Below are positions 17,475 to 26,678 of a stretch of 64,000 nucleotides of DNA, piece after piece (position 1 is the stretch's first letter; each line of letters starts with the position of its first letter). The notes beneath the pieces were generated by a model. It ran no database searches and had not been told where the DNA came from. It saw only the letters and a list, made by a program, of their open reading frames with translations. This DNA comes from Acinetobacter tandoii DSM 14970 = CIP 107469 (GTDB lineage Bacteria > Pseudomonadota > Gammaproteobacteria > Pseudomonadales > Moraxellaceae). Both the position numbers and the translations under genes were made by a program. Location: NCBI RefSeq assembly GCF_000400735.1, contig NZ_KE007368.1, forward strand, positions 234,916-298,915. Reading direction: 5' to 3'.

Positions 17475-17657
17475 ATGAAAGAATTAATCTTAAAAATATT
17501 CTTCTACCTTTCTATTGCCCTCACTTTCTGTAGTTTTATTTTGGCCGTTTATGCTCAGGATCTGATGTTCGCCGGAATTGGAGTTTTATTAGCAATTGCA
17601 GCGGTATTATTAGGTTTAGAAAGTAAGCAATTTTTGGCAAACCCATTCCGAAAATAA
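17475..17657 (+). CDS. Small two-TM membrane protein, copy 1, possibly iron-regulated
   Basis: A 60-residue protein starting MKELILKIFFYLSIALTF. Two hydrophobic segments at about residues 6-25 and 28-47 are followed by a short basic tail (LESKQFLANPFRK). It is a clear paralog of the protein encoded at 17995 (same length, start MKEL and end NPFRK/DPFRN). Downstream of a promoter and Fur-box-like operator, so expression in iron starvation is predicted. No known family is recognised. Probably an inner-membrane protein. Confidence 0.72.
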   Translation: MKELILKIFFYLSIALTFCSFILAVYAQDLMFAGIGVLLAIAAVLLGLESKQFLANPFRK

Positions 17658-17994
17658 TCCACATTTGTAAAGGTCGGACGATTCAAAACTAAACATAAGT
17701 CACTGCCTACATCTCATAAATGTTAGACCGTTGTTTTTCAATTTTTTGATCGACCTTTATTTTAAGGACTCAGTAGGAACAGAAAAAATTGACTTTACTG
17801 AAGAAATTAACCAACAAATGTTTTCGACAAATACTATATCTCCATAGCACTTCTCCATAAAAACCTAAACCAGTTATCATTTTTTCAACATTTATGTAGA
17901 TTTTAATAAAAACCTCCATATAATGCATAAAATCTTACGCATCAAGTAACAAATTGTTAAATGCGTACCTTTATGCCAATACATGGAATCTCCT

Positions 17995-18177
17995 ATGAAA
18001 GAATTAGTTCTAAAGTTCTCTTTCTATCTGCTGATTGTTTTAACCTTATGCGCTGTTACTCTGAGTCTATTCACTCACGACATGATGATCATGGGTGTAG
18101 GTATTCTATTGGCGGTGGCTACACTTTTACTTGGGCTTGAGAAAAAACAACACAGAGCAGATCCTTTCAGAAACTAA
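17995..18177 (+). CDS. Small two-TM membrane protein, copy 2
   Basis: A 60-residue paralog of the 17475 product: both begin MKEL.LK, keep the GIG/GVG-ILLA core and LLGLE.KQ, and end in an xDPFRN/ANPFRK tail. The frame opens upstream at 17983, but the ATG at 17995 aligns with the paralog start. Unlike copy 1, no Fur-box-like sequence is seen upstream; a TATAAT lies at about 17918. The 337 bases between the two genes hold no other gene that I can support. The duplicated arrangement suggests separate regulation of two isoforms. Confidence 0.72.
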   Translation: MKELVLKFSFYLLIVLTLCAVTLSLFTHDMMIMGVGILLAVATLLLGLEKKQHRADPFRN

Positions 18178-18206
18178 TATTCAGCAATTGGATTGACACA
18201 TAAAAA

Positions 18207-18233
18207 ATGGGAGTCCAACGCTCCCATTCTTTA
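18207..18233 (+). terminator. Rho-independent terminator after the small membrane protein
   Basis: AATGGGAG and CTCCCATT form an 8-bp stem around a 6-base loop with a short T-rich tail. It ends the plus-strand unit before the convergent MBL hydrolase gene. Confidence 0.75.
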
Positions 18234-18324
18234 TCAAAAAAAAATTTGATTTATAGACCATTCAACAACATTTCATTTTACGCTTGTTTTCTGTTTACTT
18301 TGCGACTCGTCCTCTGACACAGAA

Positions 18325-18969
18325 CTAACCCGCTTTACTGGCCACAAAAGGATTGTGCTGTTTTTCGAAACCGATTGTGCTGAGTGGTCCATGTCCAGAA
18401 ATAAATTGCGTTTCATCAGGTAAGCTAAAACATTCACGCTGAATTGAGTCGATCAATTGTTGATGATTCCCGCGAGGAAAATCGGTACGCCCAATTGAAC
18501 CTTTGAACAGCACATCTCCAGTCCATAACAAACCATAGTCTGCGTTATAGAACATGACATGCCCTGGTGTATGACCAGGTGCAAAACGGACTTCAAAGCT
18601 TTGTTCACCTAAGTGTAATGTTTCACCACCTTCAAGCCACTGCGTCACTTGAACTTTTTCTGGGATTGGAAAGCCATAACGCTCGGATACCTCTTGCAGC
18701 ATATCCAGCCAAAATTGATCTTCCTTATGTGGGCCAATGACGGGGATATTCCAAATGCGACTTAAAGTACCTACTGCACCTGCATGGTCTAAATGCCCAT
18801 GCGTTAACCACAGTGCTTTTACCGTTAACCCCAATGCTTCAACTTCAGCCTGTAATTTCTCAGGCTCACCCCCTGCATCAATCAGTACTGCTTCTTTACT
18901 TTCAGAATCCCAAACAATAGAACAGTTCTGCTGAAATGCAGTTACAGGTACAATTTTCACTTGAAGCAT
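18325..18969 (-). CDS. MBL-fold metallo-hydrolase (glyoxalase II / YcbL-like)
   Basis: A 214-residue metallo-beta-lactamase-fold hydrolase. The metal-binding motif THGHLDHAGA lies near residues 57-66, with further ligands in PGHTPGHVMF, WTGDVLF and ISGHGPLSTIG. Single-domain members such as YcbL hydrolyse glutathione thioesters, and this protein lacks the C-terminal substrate domain of full glyoxalase II. It lies 15 bases downstream of hemH on the same strand, so the two are probably co-transcribed. Exact substrate unproven. Confidence 0.9.
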   Translation of the reverse strand: MLQVKIVPVTAFQQNCSIVWDSESKEAVLIDAGGEPEKLQAEVEALGLTVKALWLTHGHLDHAGAVGTLSRIWNIPVIGPHKEDQFWLDMLQEVSERYGFPIPEKVQVTQWLEGGETLHLGEQSFEVRFAPGHTPGHVMFYNADYGLLWTGDVLFKGSIGRTDFPRGNHQQLIDSIQRECFSLPDETQFISGHGPLSTIGFEKQHNPFVASKAG

Positions 18970-18984
18970 AGTCGCTGGTCTCTC

Positions 18985-19998
18985 TTAGGCAGATGCTAAT
19001 GTTTGTTTCAAACCATCAAGATTAGCTTGCAATAAGCACAAGAGCAATTGCAGATGGTCTTCACGTGCATTCAAGGCAGGAATATACACATATTGCTCAC
19101 CGCCCGATGATAAAAATAATTCGGCATTCTGAATAGCAAGTTCTTCTAAAGTTTCTAAACAATCAGCAGAAAATGCAGGACTCATGATTTGAACCGACTT
19201 AATCCCTTGTACTGCCCAATCTTGCAATAATTGGTCCGTATAAGGCTTGACCCATTCCTGCTTACCAAAACGTGACTGGAAGCTAATGGCCCATTCTTCA
19301 TCATTTAAATCCAGAGCTTGAGCCAACAATTGAGCTGTTTTACGACAACGGTCTGCATAAGGATCTCCCTTATCAGCATAAGGCTGTGGAATGCCATGAA
19401 ATGACATCAAAAGCTTTTCCGCGCGACCATGTTCCGCCCAATACTCTTTTACACTCTGGGCCAAAGACTGAATATACAAAGGATGCTGATAATAATCACG
19501 GACAATCGAAAGTCCAGGCAAATTACGCTGCTTTTGCATCCACTGTGCCAATAGATCATATAAAGGGGCTGTCGAAGTCGCTGAATACTGCGGAAAAAGT
19601 GGCAGTAAAAGAATATGATCTTGCGGATTTTGAGTCATTTGCTCAAGAACTGTACTCATTCCAGGTTGACCATAGGTCATGGCAGGAACCACGTTTAACT
19701 CAAACTCTGGATACGCTTTTGTTAAAGCTGCTCGAACTTGCTCCACCTGCGCCAATAAAATTTCACGCATGGGAGAATCTACTGACCATACACTGGCATA
19801 AGCATGCGCAACACGTTTCGGACGAAACGGTAAAATAAATAAACGTAAAATGATTTGCCATAATGGCTTTGGAATTTCAATGACACGTTGATCAGAAAGA
19901 AACTGTTTTAAAAACTTTCTGACCGCAGGTGCAGTGGGTGCATCGGGCGTGCCTAAATTGGCTAAAATAACGGTGATTTTTGCTTTTTCCGCAGGCAT
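18985..19998 (-). CDS. hemH: Ferrochelatase
   Basis: Ferrochelatase (337 residues) inserts Fe2+ into protoporphyrin IX, the last step of protoheme synthesis. It begins with [13 protein letters not shown] and has the conserved block [16 protein letters not shown], whose His is the metal-binding catalytic residue, and then [17 protein letters not shown] and [14 protein letters not shown], with the conserved Glu residues. It acts at the cytoplasmic face of the membrane. The gene leads a short unit with the MBL hydrolase. Confidence 0.98.
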   Translation of the reverse strand: MPAEKAKITVILANLGTPDAPTAPAVRKFLKQFLSDQRVIEIPKPLWQIILRLFILPFRPKRVAHAYASVWSVDSPMREILLAQVEQVRAALTKAYPEFELNVVPAMTYGQPGMSTVLEQMTQNPQDHILLLPLFPQYSATSTAPLYDLLAQWMQKQRNLPGLSIVRDYYQHPLYIQSLAQSVKEYWAEHGRAEKLLMSFHGIPQPYADKGDPYADRCRKTAQLLAQALDLNDEEWAISFQSRFGKQEWVKPYTDQLLQDWAVQGIKSVQIMSPAFSADCLETLEELAIQNAELFLSSGGEQYVYIPALNAREDHLQLLLCLLQANLDGLKQTLASA

Positions 19999-20079
19999 GA
20001 GTTGACCTTTATTTCCAATTTAACCCACTCACTTTAACAAGTTTTTAATGAAATGAAATATGAATAAATACAATTCGCT

Positions 20080-21093
20080 CTATAGAGAAACACGATTATC
20101 CGAAAGCAAATGACTTTCGAGTAAATTATGCCCTTTCTGGGTTAATTTCCATAACATGCGTTGACGGTCATCCCGCCCAGCAGGACTAATCCATTCATTT
20201 TGACGCATCTGCATTTTAATATTGTGTAAGGCGCGAATATTGATTTGTGCACGAGCAACCGCATGTGCCCGAGGCATTTCGATGCGCGCATCGGCCAATC
20301 CAATTTCATTTAAATATTCATTCATGCGTTTAGAAAAATATTCTTCGGGTGTTGGATTTAAAAAAGTACTGCCCAATACCGCCAAGAGCTGCGACCAAGT
20401 TAAAGTCTTCTGAATCTTCAGTTCTTTAAAATTACCATCCTGATAAGCATGTACACGATATTCAAAACCAAAGGCTTCATTCATTGCCACTTTCGGTAAG
20501 GTTAAAAATGGGTCGATTTCACGTGTGCCTAAATCTTGTTCTAGCTGATTAATTTTAGCCTTCAAACGGTCAATTTCATCATGTAACTTTTGTGCATTTT
20601 GAGGTCGCACCCAACCTGTAGTTGGATAACGCTCCAACATTTGCGTCATATTTAAACGCACAGCCATTTCTAAATCACGCAAGGTTCGGTAGGTAAAAAC
20701 CTGATCAACTTCTTGCTGTAACAGTTTCCGAAACTCGCTAAATTTTTCTTTCAGCTCTGGTTTCTGGTCATGTAAGGCAGGATCACGTGAGGCAGGATCT
20801 TCATGCATAAATACGATAATGGGTTTTTGCTTGGTCACAGCATAAATATATTCCAGATGCATATAACCCACACCAGAAACCGACTGTTCGCCATATTGGC
20901 TACCCAAAAGTATAATCACATAGTCACAATCATCAATTTGGCGGCGTGCAAAAGCGGTGCTTAATGGTGTTCTTTGTTCCAGTCCCCACGAAAAAAATCC
21001 CATGCCCACTAAGGTTTGAGACAAAATCATGCGCTCTGGCTGCATATCTGCTCCAGAGGTCGAAATAAATATCTGATAACGCTTATCGATCAT
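20080..21093 (-). CDS. DUF4062 (TIR/SEFIR-like) domain protein with coiled coil and helical C-terminus
   Basis: A 337-residue soluble protein. Residues about 5-110 are a DUF4062 domain: YQIFISTSGADMQPERM, then DDCDYVIILLGSQYG and HLEYIYAVTKQKPIIVFMHE. This is a Rossmann-like fold related to TIR/SEFIR signalling domains. A short coiled coil follows (NAQKLHDEIDRLKAKINQLEQ, about 168-189). The C-terminal third has a winged-helix flavour (RQNEWISPAGRD ... MLWKLTQKGHNLLESH), which suggests DNA or protein binding. DUF4062 proteins often occur in defence and NLR-like systems, but this gene sits between murI and hemH, a housekeeping context. Enzymatic activity unproven. Confidence 0.8.
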   Translation of the reverse strand: MIDKRYQIFISTSGADMQPERMILSQTLVGMGFFSWGLEQRTPLSTAFARRQIDDCDYVIILLGSQYGEQSVSGVGYMHLEYIYAVTKQKPIIVFMHEDPASRDPALHDQKPELKEKFSEFRKLLQQEVDQVFTYRTLRDLEMAVRLNMTQMLERYPTTGWVRPQNAQKLHDEIDRLKAKINQLEQDLGTREIDPFLTLPKVAMNEAFGFEYRVHAYQDGNFKELKIQKTLTWSQLLAVLGSTFLNPTPEEYFSKRMNEYLNEIGLADARIEMPRAHAVARAQINIRALHNIKMQMRQNEWISPAGRDDRQRMLWKLTQKGHNLLESHLLSDNRVSL

Positions 21094-21202
21094 TGGTTAT
21101 CCTCACCTTTTCTTTTGCATACCGCAATCAAAGTCTTACAGTATGACAACCCCAATTTTTAATATTGATACTCAAGTTTTAAGACGGATTATTGTTCTGC
21201 AT

Positions 21203-22078
21203 TTATTTCATGACAATATTCGCAATACTCCAACTCAAATCAGGTGGAATGAGATGTTGCACAATCGATTCTAAATGCTTGGCATTATTTCCACTGACAT
21301 AACATGCTATCCGTGGTAAACCATCCTTCCGTCTCTGTTCAAATAATAACTCATTTTTTAACAAAATACGGGAAGTTTGACGAGCAACGGCATATCCAGA
21401 GTCAATTAATGTCATTTTTTGCCCAAAAATTGATTCAATTGCAGGTTTTAAGAACGGATAATGCGTACATCCTAGCACCAAATAGTCCGCACCCTGATCG
21501 ACTACGGGTTGTAAAATGCGTTTTAAGGTATCTAGGCAGGCTGTACTCATTTGCTGACCACTTTCGACAAAAGGCACCAAGTCCAAACACGTCACTGCTA
21601 AAACATTCACCTGAGAAGGAATAGCAAAACGCTGTACCACTTCATTAATCAACTTGCCACGAAATGTCGCAGGTGTTGCTAATACTGCAACCGTTTTGCT
21701 TTGACTTTGCAGTACGGCTGGCTTTAACGCAGGCACTAAGCCAATAATCGGGAAATTTTCTCCGTAATGTTCACGTAAATAATCCAGACTAAAAGCTGAG
21801 GCTGTATTACATGCAACCACAGCGACTTTACAGCCTTGTCGGTATAACCACTCTATCGCTCGTGCCGTCAGTTCACGAATTTCCTGATCCTCACGTGGAC
21901 CATAAGGCACATTCGCTGTATCTGCAAAATAAACGATGCGTTCATTCGGCAAATAATGTGCAATTTCCTGCGCCACTGATAACCCGCCAATACCTGAATC
22001 AAAAATTCCAATGGGTGCATCCGATTGCGCTTTAGGCATGGGATCAACTAAGGGGTAAATCGGATGAATGGCTGTCAT
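21203..22078 (-). CDS. murI: Glutamate racemase
   Basis: Glutamate racemase converts L- to D-glutamate for peptidoglycan synthesis in the cytoplasm. The 291-residue protein carries the two catalytic Cys motifs: VACNTASA (first Cys) and LGCTHYPFL (second Cys), plus IGIFDSGIGGLSV and FADTANVPYGPR. ATG 22078 gives a 20-residue leader before the core; the ATG at 22039 (MPKAQSD) is an alternative start. It follows the DUF1285 gene by 46 bases on the same strand. Confidence 0.97.
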   Translation of the reverse strand: MTAIHPIYPLVDPMPKAQSDAPIGIFDSGIGGLSVAQEIAHYLPNERIVYFADTANVPYGPREDQEIRELTARAIEWLYRQGCKVAVVACNTASAFSLDYLREHYGENFPIIGLVPALKPAVLQSQSKTVAVLATPATFRGKLINEVVQRFAIPSQVNVLAVTCLDLVPFVESGQQMSTACLDTLKRILQPVVDQGADYLVLGCTHYPFLKPAIESIFGQKMTLIDSGYAVARQTSRILLKNELLFEQRRKDGLPRIACYVSGNNAKHLESIVQHLIPPDLSWSIANIVMK

Positions 22079-22124
22079 AACACACTATTGACGATGAAAG
22101 ATCAGAATGAATAAAGCTTAAACC

Positions 22125-22736
22125 TCAGGTGCCCAATTGCAAGTGAAAATCACCACTTTGTAGGCTTAAAATGGTATCGCCTTGCTTATTTTCAACCAAC
22201 TCGCCCATTTCAATGAGATGAAAAAAAGCGGAACGCTGAATTAAGGCATTTATTCCAAAGCGCACATGCACATAAGGACGTAACTCTCCAGCAAATTCAC
22301 GCATAAAAATTGAATGTTCAGCATCCACAATAATTAGATCAGCATTGGTTGTGGTGAATTGAATATATTTTTTGTCTGCAATGACCGTAGAGTCAACTTG
22401 ATTGACGAACAGAGGTTCATCTTCAACCTCGATTTCAATTTGCTCTACAGGTGTCCTTAAATAAAACCGTCCTTCTTCTTTCCAAAGCACACTTGAAAAC
22501 AGGTCTAATAAGGACTGGCGCTTAATCAATTGACCTTCGTGCCACCATTCTCCGTTAGCCAAAACCTTCAAATCCATTTTGCCACAATGCTTTGGCTGCC
22601 ATTGCGCCATAGGGGGAATTGACCTTTTGTGACCGCTCTGTGCACTTTTTAAGTATTGTGCAATACTCATTATGTTTTTATCATCATTTTTCGCTGTATT
22701 ATTCGTCGCATTGTTGGAATTAGTTTGATTTACCAT
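22125..22736 (-). CDS. DUF1285 domain-containing protein
   Basis: A 203-residue protein with an Asn/Lys-rich N-terminus (residues 1-22) followed by a DUF1285 domain: MDLKVLANGEWWHEGQLIKRQSLLDLFSSVLWKEEGRFYLRTPVEQIEIEVEDEP covers the family core, in pieces. DUF1285 proteins are small, often cytoplasmic, of unknown function; structures show a two-domain beta fold. An alternative start is the ATG at 22670 (MSIAQYL), which would remove the Asn-rich leader. It is followed by murI. Confidence 0.88.
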   Translation of the reverse strand: MVNQTNSNNATNNTAKNDDKNIMSIAQYLKSAQSGHKRSIPPMAQWQPKHCGKMDLKVLANGEWWHEGQLIKRQSLLDLFSSVLWKEEGRFYLRTPVEQIEIEVEDEPLFVNQVDSTVIADKKYIQFTTTNADLIIVDAEHSIFMREFAGELRPYVHVRFGINALIQRSAFFHLIEMGELVENKQGDTILSLQSGDFHLQLGT

Positions 22737-22923
22737 GAATTAATGCCTACATGACGTAAAAATATTATGATTCAGCCAATTGGCTAGACCACGGTTTAAA
22801 ACTATACTAGCCCACAATATAAAAGGCATGATAATCCATTTGTGCCGACTATTTAAGAACACTCATGGCAGCACTGTAAAGAGTCATACAGTTGCCACCT
22901 TTAAGTAATATGAGGAGTCCTAC

Positions 22924-24636
22924 ATGGAACACATCGAACGTGAATCGATGGAGTTTGACGTCGTTATCGTAGGCGCAGGCCCTGCAGGTCTTTCTGCTGC
23001 GATCAAAATTCGTCAACTTGCGATTGAAAACAATTTATCTGATTTATCCGTTTGTGTGGTAGAAAAGGGCTCCGAAGTCGGTGCACATATTCTTTCTGGC
23101 GCTGTACTAGAACCACGTGCGATTAACGAATTATTCCCAAACTGGAAAGAAGAAGGTGCGCCTTTAAATGTTCCTGTAACGGAAGATAAAACCTATTTCT
23201 TGATGTCGCCTGAAAAAGCACAGGAAGCACCGCATTGGATGGTGCCTAAAACCATGCACAATGATGGCAACTACGTGATTTCGTTAGGTAACGTGGTACG
23301 TTGGTTAGGTCAAAAAGCGGAAGAGCTTGAAGTTTCGATTTTCCCAGGCTTTGCTGCAGCCGAAGTACTTTACCATGAAGATGGTACTGTAAAAGGGATT
23401 CAAACAGGTGACATGGGGATTGGTAAAGATGGCGAACCTACGCATAACTTCACCCCAGGTTATGAATTGCATGCCAAATACACCATTTTTGCAGAAGGTT
23501 GTCGTGGTCATTTAGGTAAGCGTCTGATTGCCAAATTCAATTTGGACAAAGATGCAGACCCACAGCACTATGGTATCGGGATTAAAGAACTTTGGGAAAT
23601 CGATCCTGCAAAACACAAACCAGGTTTGGTGATGCACGGTGCTGGTTGGCCTTTAAGCGAAACAGGTTCTTCTGGCGGTTGGTGGTTATACCATGCTGAA
23701 AACAACCAAGTGACTTTGGGTATGATCGTGGATTTATCTTATGAAAACCCACACATGTACCCATTTGCAGAAATGCAACGCTGGAAAACTCACCCGCTGG
23801 TGAAACAGTATTTGGAAGGTGGCAAGCGCATTTCTTATGGTGCGCGTGCCGTGGTTAAAGGTGGTTTCAACTCACTGCCTAAATTCACTTTCCCTGGTGG
23901 TTCTTTAATTGGTGATGATGCTGGCTTCCTGAACTTCGCGAAAATCAAAGGCTCTCACACCGCCATGAAATCTGGCATGTTGTGTGGTGAAGCTGTATTT
24001 GAAGCGATTCAAGCTGGTGTTGAAAAAGGTGGTGATCTGGCGATTGCCCGTGTAACCGAAGGTGAAGACTTCTTCGCGAAAGAACTCACGGCTTATACTG
24101 AAAAATTCAACAACAGTTGGTTAAAAGAAGAGTTATATAACGCCCGCAACTTTGGCCCTGCGATGCACAAATTCGGTCAATGGATGGGTGGTGCATTCAA
24201 TTTCATCGACCAGAACGTGTTTAAAGTGCCGTTTACACTACATGACCTTGTGCCTGACTTTAGTGCATTAAAAACAGTAGATGCAGCAACATTTAAACCA
24301 AACTATCCAAAACCAGATGGTAAATTGACCTTTGACCGTTTGTCTTCTGTTTTTGTTTCGAACACCGTGCATGAAGAAAACCAACCTGCACATTTGAAAC
24401 TCACTGATGCTTCAATTCCAGTGAACGTGAACTTACCAAAATGGGATGAGCCTGCACAGCGCTACTGCCCTGCGGGTGTTTATGAAATCATGGAAAATGA
24501 TGATGGTTCAAAACGCTTCCAGATTAACGCAGCGAACTGTGTTCACTGTAAGACCTGTGACATTAAAGATCCATCACAGAACATTACATGGGTAACACCA
24601 GAAGGTGGCGGTGGTCCAAACTACCCTAATATGTAA
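22924..24636 (+). CDS. Electron transfer flavoprotein-ubiquinone oxidoreductase
   Basis: ETF-QO transfers electrons from reduced ETF (fatty-acid and amino-acid oxidation) to ubiquinone at the inner membrane. The 570-residue protein has an N-terminal FAD-binding motif (VVIVGAGPAGLSAAIK), the family segment GAHILSGAVLEPRA, a mid-protein quinone region and a C-terminal 4Fe-4S cluster (RYCPAGVYE ... CVHCKTCDIKDPSQN). The start has a good ribosome-binding site (GGAG, 6-base spacing). Single-gene unit with a downstream terminator. The ETF subunits are not in the window. Confidence 0.97.
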   Translation: MEHIERESMEFDVVIVGAGPAGLSAAIKIRQLAIENNLSDLSVCVVEKGSEVGAHILSGAVLEPRAINELFPNWKEEGAPLNVPVTEDKTYFLMSPEKAQEAPHWMVPKTMHNDGNYVISLGNVVRWLGQKAEELEVSIFPGFAAAEVLYHEDGTVKGIQTGDMGIGKDGEPTHNFTPGYELHAKYTIFAEGCRGHLGKRLIAKFNLDKDADPQHYGIGIKELWEIDPAKHKPGLVMHGAGWPLSETGSSGGWWLYHAENNQVTLGMIVDLSYENPHMYPFAEMQRWKTHPLVKQYLEGGKRISYGARAVVKGGFNSLPKFTFPGGSLIGDDAGFLNFAKIKGSHTAMKSGMLCGEAVFEAIQAGVEKGGDLAIARVTEGEDFFAKELTAYTEKFNNSWLKEELYNARNFGPAMHKFGQWMGGAFNFIDQNVFKVPFTLHDLVPDFSALKTVDAATFKPNYPKPDGKLTFDRLSSVFVSNTVHEENQPAHLKLTDASIPVNVNLPKWDEPAQRYCPAGVYEIMENDDGSKRFQINAANCVHCKTCDIKDPSQNITWVTPEGGGGPNYPNM

Positions 24637-24696
24637 GATCAGTAAAAAGTGTCGAGCTCGTCTCGACACTGCTGTTCAATCAAAATAATTTCTTCA

Positions 24697-24730
24697 TCAA
24701 AACTCCCTTCAATTTGAGGGGAGTTTTTTA
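24697..24730. terminator. Bidirectional terminator
   Basis: AACTCCC (24701-24707) pairs with GGGAGTT (24719-24725) and is followed by a T run. It lies between the convergent ETF-QO and exported-protein genes. Confidence 0.85.
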
Positions 24731-25258
24731 TTAAAACATCGTCGATTTTTGACCAAACACCATGACTGTTGGTCCAATCGCTGTATGCTCGGCACCGTAG
24801 TCCTGATGAATCTCTATTCGATAATCATCACATTGATAGGTGTATTTATTCTTCTCTTGCACCCAACCTTTCTGGGCAACTTTAAATTTTTTAAGAATTC
24901 TGCTTTTAAAAAGATCCAAATCCGTCTCATAACTTGCCATAGGACCATCCAGAAAACTTAAACTGAATGAAGTGATGACTTTAGTATCTGGATCATAACG
25001 AATATGTTGAACTGAACTCACACCTGTTTTTTTAATCTGAGCGTCAGTCCCATCAGTAAACTCTAACTGGTAATTATCTCCCCCTAAAACCACAGATTTC
25101 GCTGTAGGGTGAAGCTTTTGAAACTCTCGGATACTCTGCCCGACCTTTAAACCCGCAACATTCATGGTTTGTACTGGAATTTCACAGGGTTTTGCCCATG
25201 CAGTTGAACCGAATAAGGCAAAAATAGCAAACCCTAAGCATAGAGGAATACTTTTCAT
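24731..25258 (-). CDS. Hypothetical exported protein
   Basis: A 175-residue protein with a clear signal peptide (LCLGFAIFALFGSTAWA, cleaved before KPCE). The mature region has the opening CEIPVQTMNVAGLKVGQSIREFQKLHP and two other Cys-containing strands near the end (TYQCDDYRIEI). A start of the kind VGxSxxEFxxLHP resembles small periplasmic beta-rich domains of the BamE/SmpA type, but I cannot confirm this. Single gene. Function unknown. Confidence 0.75.
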   Translation of the reverse strand: MKSIPLCLGFAIFALFGSTAWAKPCEIPVQTMNVAGLKVGQSIREFQKLHPTAKSVVLGGDNYQLEFTDGTDAQIKKTGVSSVQHIRYDPDTKVITSFSLSFLDGPMASYETDLDLFKSRILKKFKVAQKGWVQEKNKYTYQCDDYRIEIHQDYGAEHTAIGPTVMVFGQKSTMF

Positions 25259-25341
25259 CTTTATGTCCTAAAATGAGCTGTATTAATTGTTTTAGTTGTT
25301 ATTCGACTCAAACCCATGTACTAAAGCTTAAGACATTTGCT

Positions 25342-25599
25342 TTAGCCCTTTTTCACCAAGTAATGAAATTCTTTATTACCATTTTCATCTAAGCGTTCTT
25401 CTTGCAACAACAACTCATGGCCTAAATGCATACAAAATTTAGGAATATCCCACGAAGTTGAATTGTCTGTTGCGAAGACCTCAACCACATCTCCAGATTT
25501 AGATTTACGGATAGCTTGATGCAACATCATTACTGGTTCAGGGCAACGTAATCCACGGGTATTTAATTGCAGGGTCGGGGTTACAGAGGATTCAGACAT
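25342..25599 (-). CDS. tusA: Sulfurtransferase TusA
   Basis: TusA carries persulfide sulfur for tRNA thiolation (2-thiouridine) and other thio-cofactors. The protein (85 residues from ATG 25599; 90 from ATG 25614) has the diagnostic LNTRGLRCPEPVMMLHQAIRK with the active-site Cys in CPEP, then GDVVEVFATDNSTSWDIPKFC. ATG 25599 is preferred because GAAGAG lies 7 bases upstream. Divergent from corC. Confidence 0.95.
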   Translation of the reverse strand: MSESSVTPTLQLNTRGLRCPEPVMMLHQAIRKSKSGDVVEVFATDNSTSWDIPKFCMHLGHELLLQEERLDENGNKEFHYLVKKG

Positions 25600-25838
25600 C
25601 AAGGAACTCTTCATACATTTTCAGCGTTATTCTAACATAAACTCGAAATGACACAGCAGCACTTACCCTGCTTATCTGTTGAGCAAGCAAACGTGTGACG
25701 TTTAAAGTTTAGGTCTATTTAATTCAGTAAAAGATGACGATAACATTCATATTTTGCTGTACTTTTTGCATAGACATCTGCATTTTCTAAGGTATGATGA
25801 AAATAATTTTTTGATATTTAGCATCTTTAGGAAAGATC

Positions 25839-26678
25839 ATGCACGATGAATCAAGCCCGTCGTGGGGTATGCGTGGCTTAAGAAAATGGTTAGGAATTGC
25901 ACCAGAAACTCGCGACGAATTGCTCAAACTCGTACAAGATTCACGTCGTTTTTTAGAGCCAGATACGGTTGCGATGCTTGAAGGCGTATTCGATCTTCCA
26001 GCGACAAAAATCCGCGAAGTCATGACACCGCGCACAGCCATGATTAGCCTGCAAGAAGATGATGAATTACTCGATATTTTGCATGTCTTGATTGAATCAG
26101 CACACTCGCGCTTTCCTGTTTTTTCATCAGATCACCCCGATAACGTAGTTGGTATTTTATTGGCGAAAGATTTATTGCCTTTCTTGACCGAAAAAGCCAG
26201 CAAAGTCGATATTCGCATGCTCATGCGTCAGCCTTTGTTTGTGCCAGAAAGTGCTCGCTCTGACCAAGTATTACGTATGTTGAAAAACACCCAGACCCAT
26301 ATTGCTGTGGTGATTGACGAATATGGCACGACATCTGGTCTAGTTACCCTCGAAGATATTCTGGAAGAGATTGTCGGTGAAATTGAGGATGAACACGACA
26401 AAGTGGATGAAGAAGCTTCCTATATTGTGCCTGATGATGACCCAAAAACGGCCAATACTTGGTTAGTTCAAGCACTTACACCAATTGAACACTTTAACAA
26501 TCTTTTAGATGCTGATTTTCCTGATGATGAAGTAGAAACTATGGGCGGTTTGTTGCTTCAAGAAATTGGTTTAGTGAGCGATTTACAAGGTCAAGTGATT
26601 GAAATTGGAGATTGGGAATTTACCATTGTAGAAGCAGATGCACGTACTATTCATCTGATTCGAGCTGTCCTTAAATGA
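25839..26678 (+). CDS. corC: CorC/HlyC (YbeX) family protein
   Basis: A 279-residue soluble CBS-pair protein of the CorC/YbeX type. There is a CBS pair (REVMTPRTAMISLQEDDELLD and DIRMLMRQPLFVPESARSDQ) at about residues 50-185, the conserved HIAVVIDEYGTTSGLVTLEDILEEIVGEIEDEHD in overlapping pieces, and a C-terminal CorC/HlyC domain (from about residue 200). It was named for magnesium/cobalt efflux; YbeX in E. coli is also linked to ribosome homeostasis. The ribosome-binding site is AGGA, 6 bases upstream. Its stop overlaps the lnt ATG by 4 bases, so lnt is translationally coupled. Confidence 0.94.
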   Translation: MHDESSPSWGMRGLRKWLGIAPETRDELLKLVQDSRRFLEPDTVAMLEGVFDLPATKIREVMTPRTAMISLQEDDELLDILHVLIESAHSRFPVFSSDHPDNVVGILLAKDLLPFLTEKASKVDIRMLMRQPLFVPESARSDQVLRMLKNTQTHIAVVIDEYGTTSGLVTLEDILEEIVGEIEDEHDKVDEEASYIVPDDDPKTANTWLVQALTPIEHFNNLLDADFPDDEVETMGGLLLQEIGLVSDLQGQVIEIGDWEFTIVEADARTIHLIRAVLK

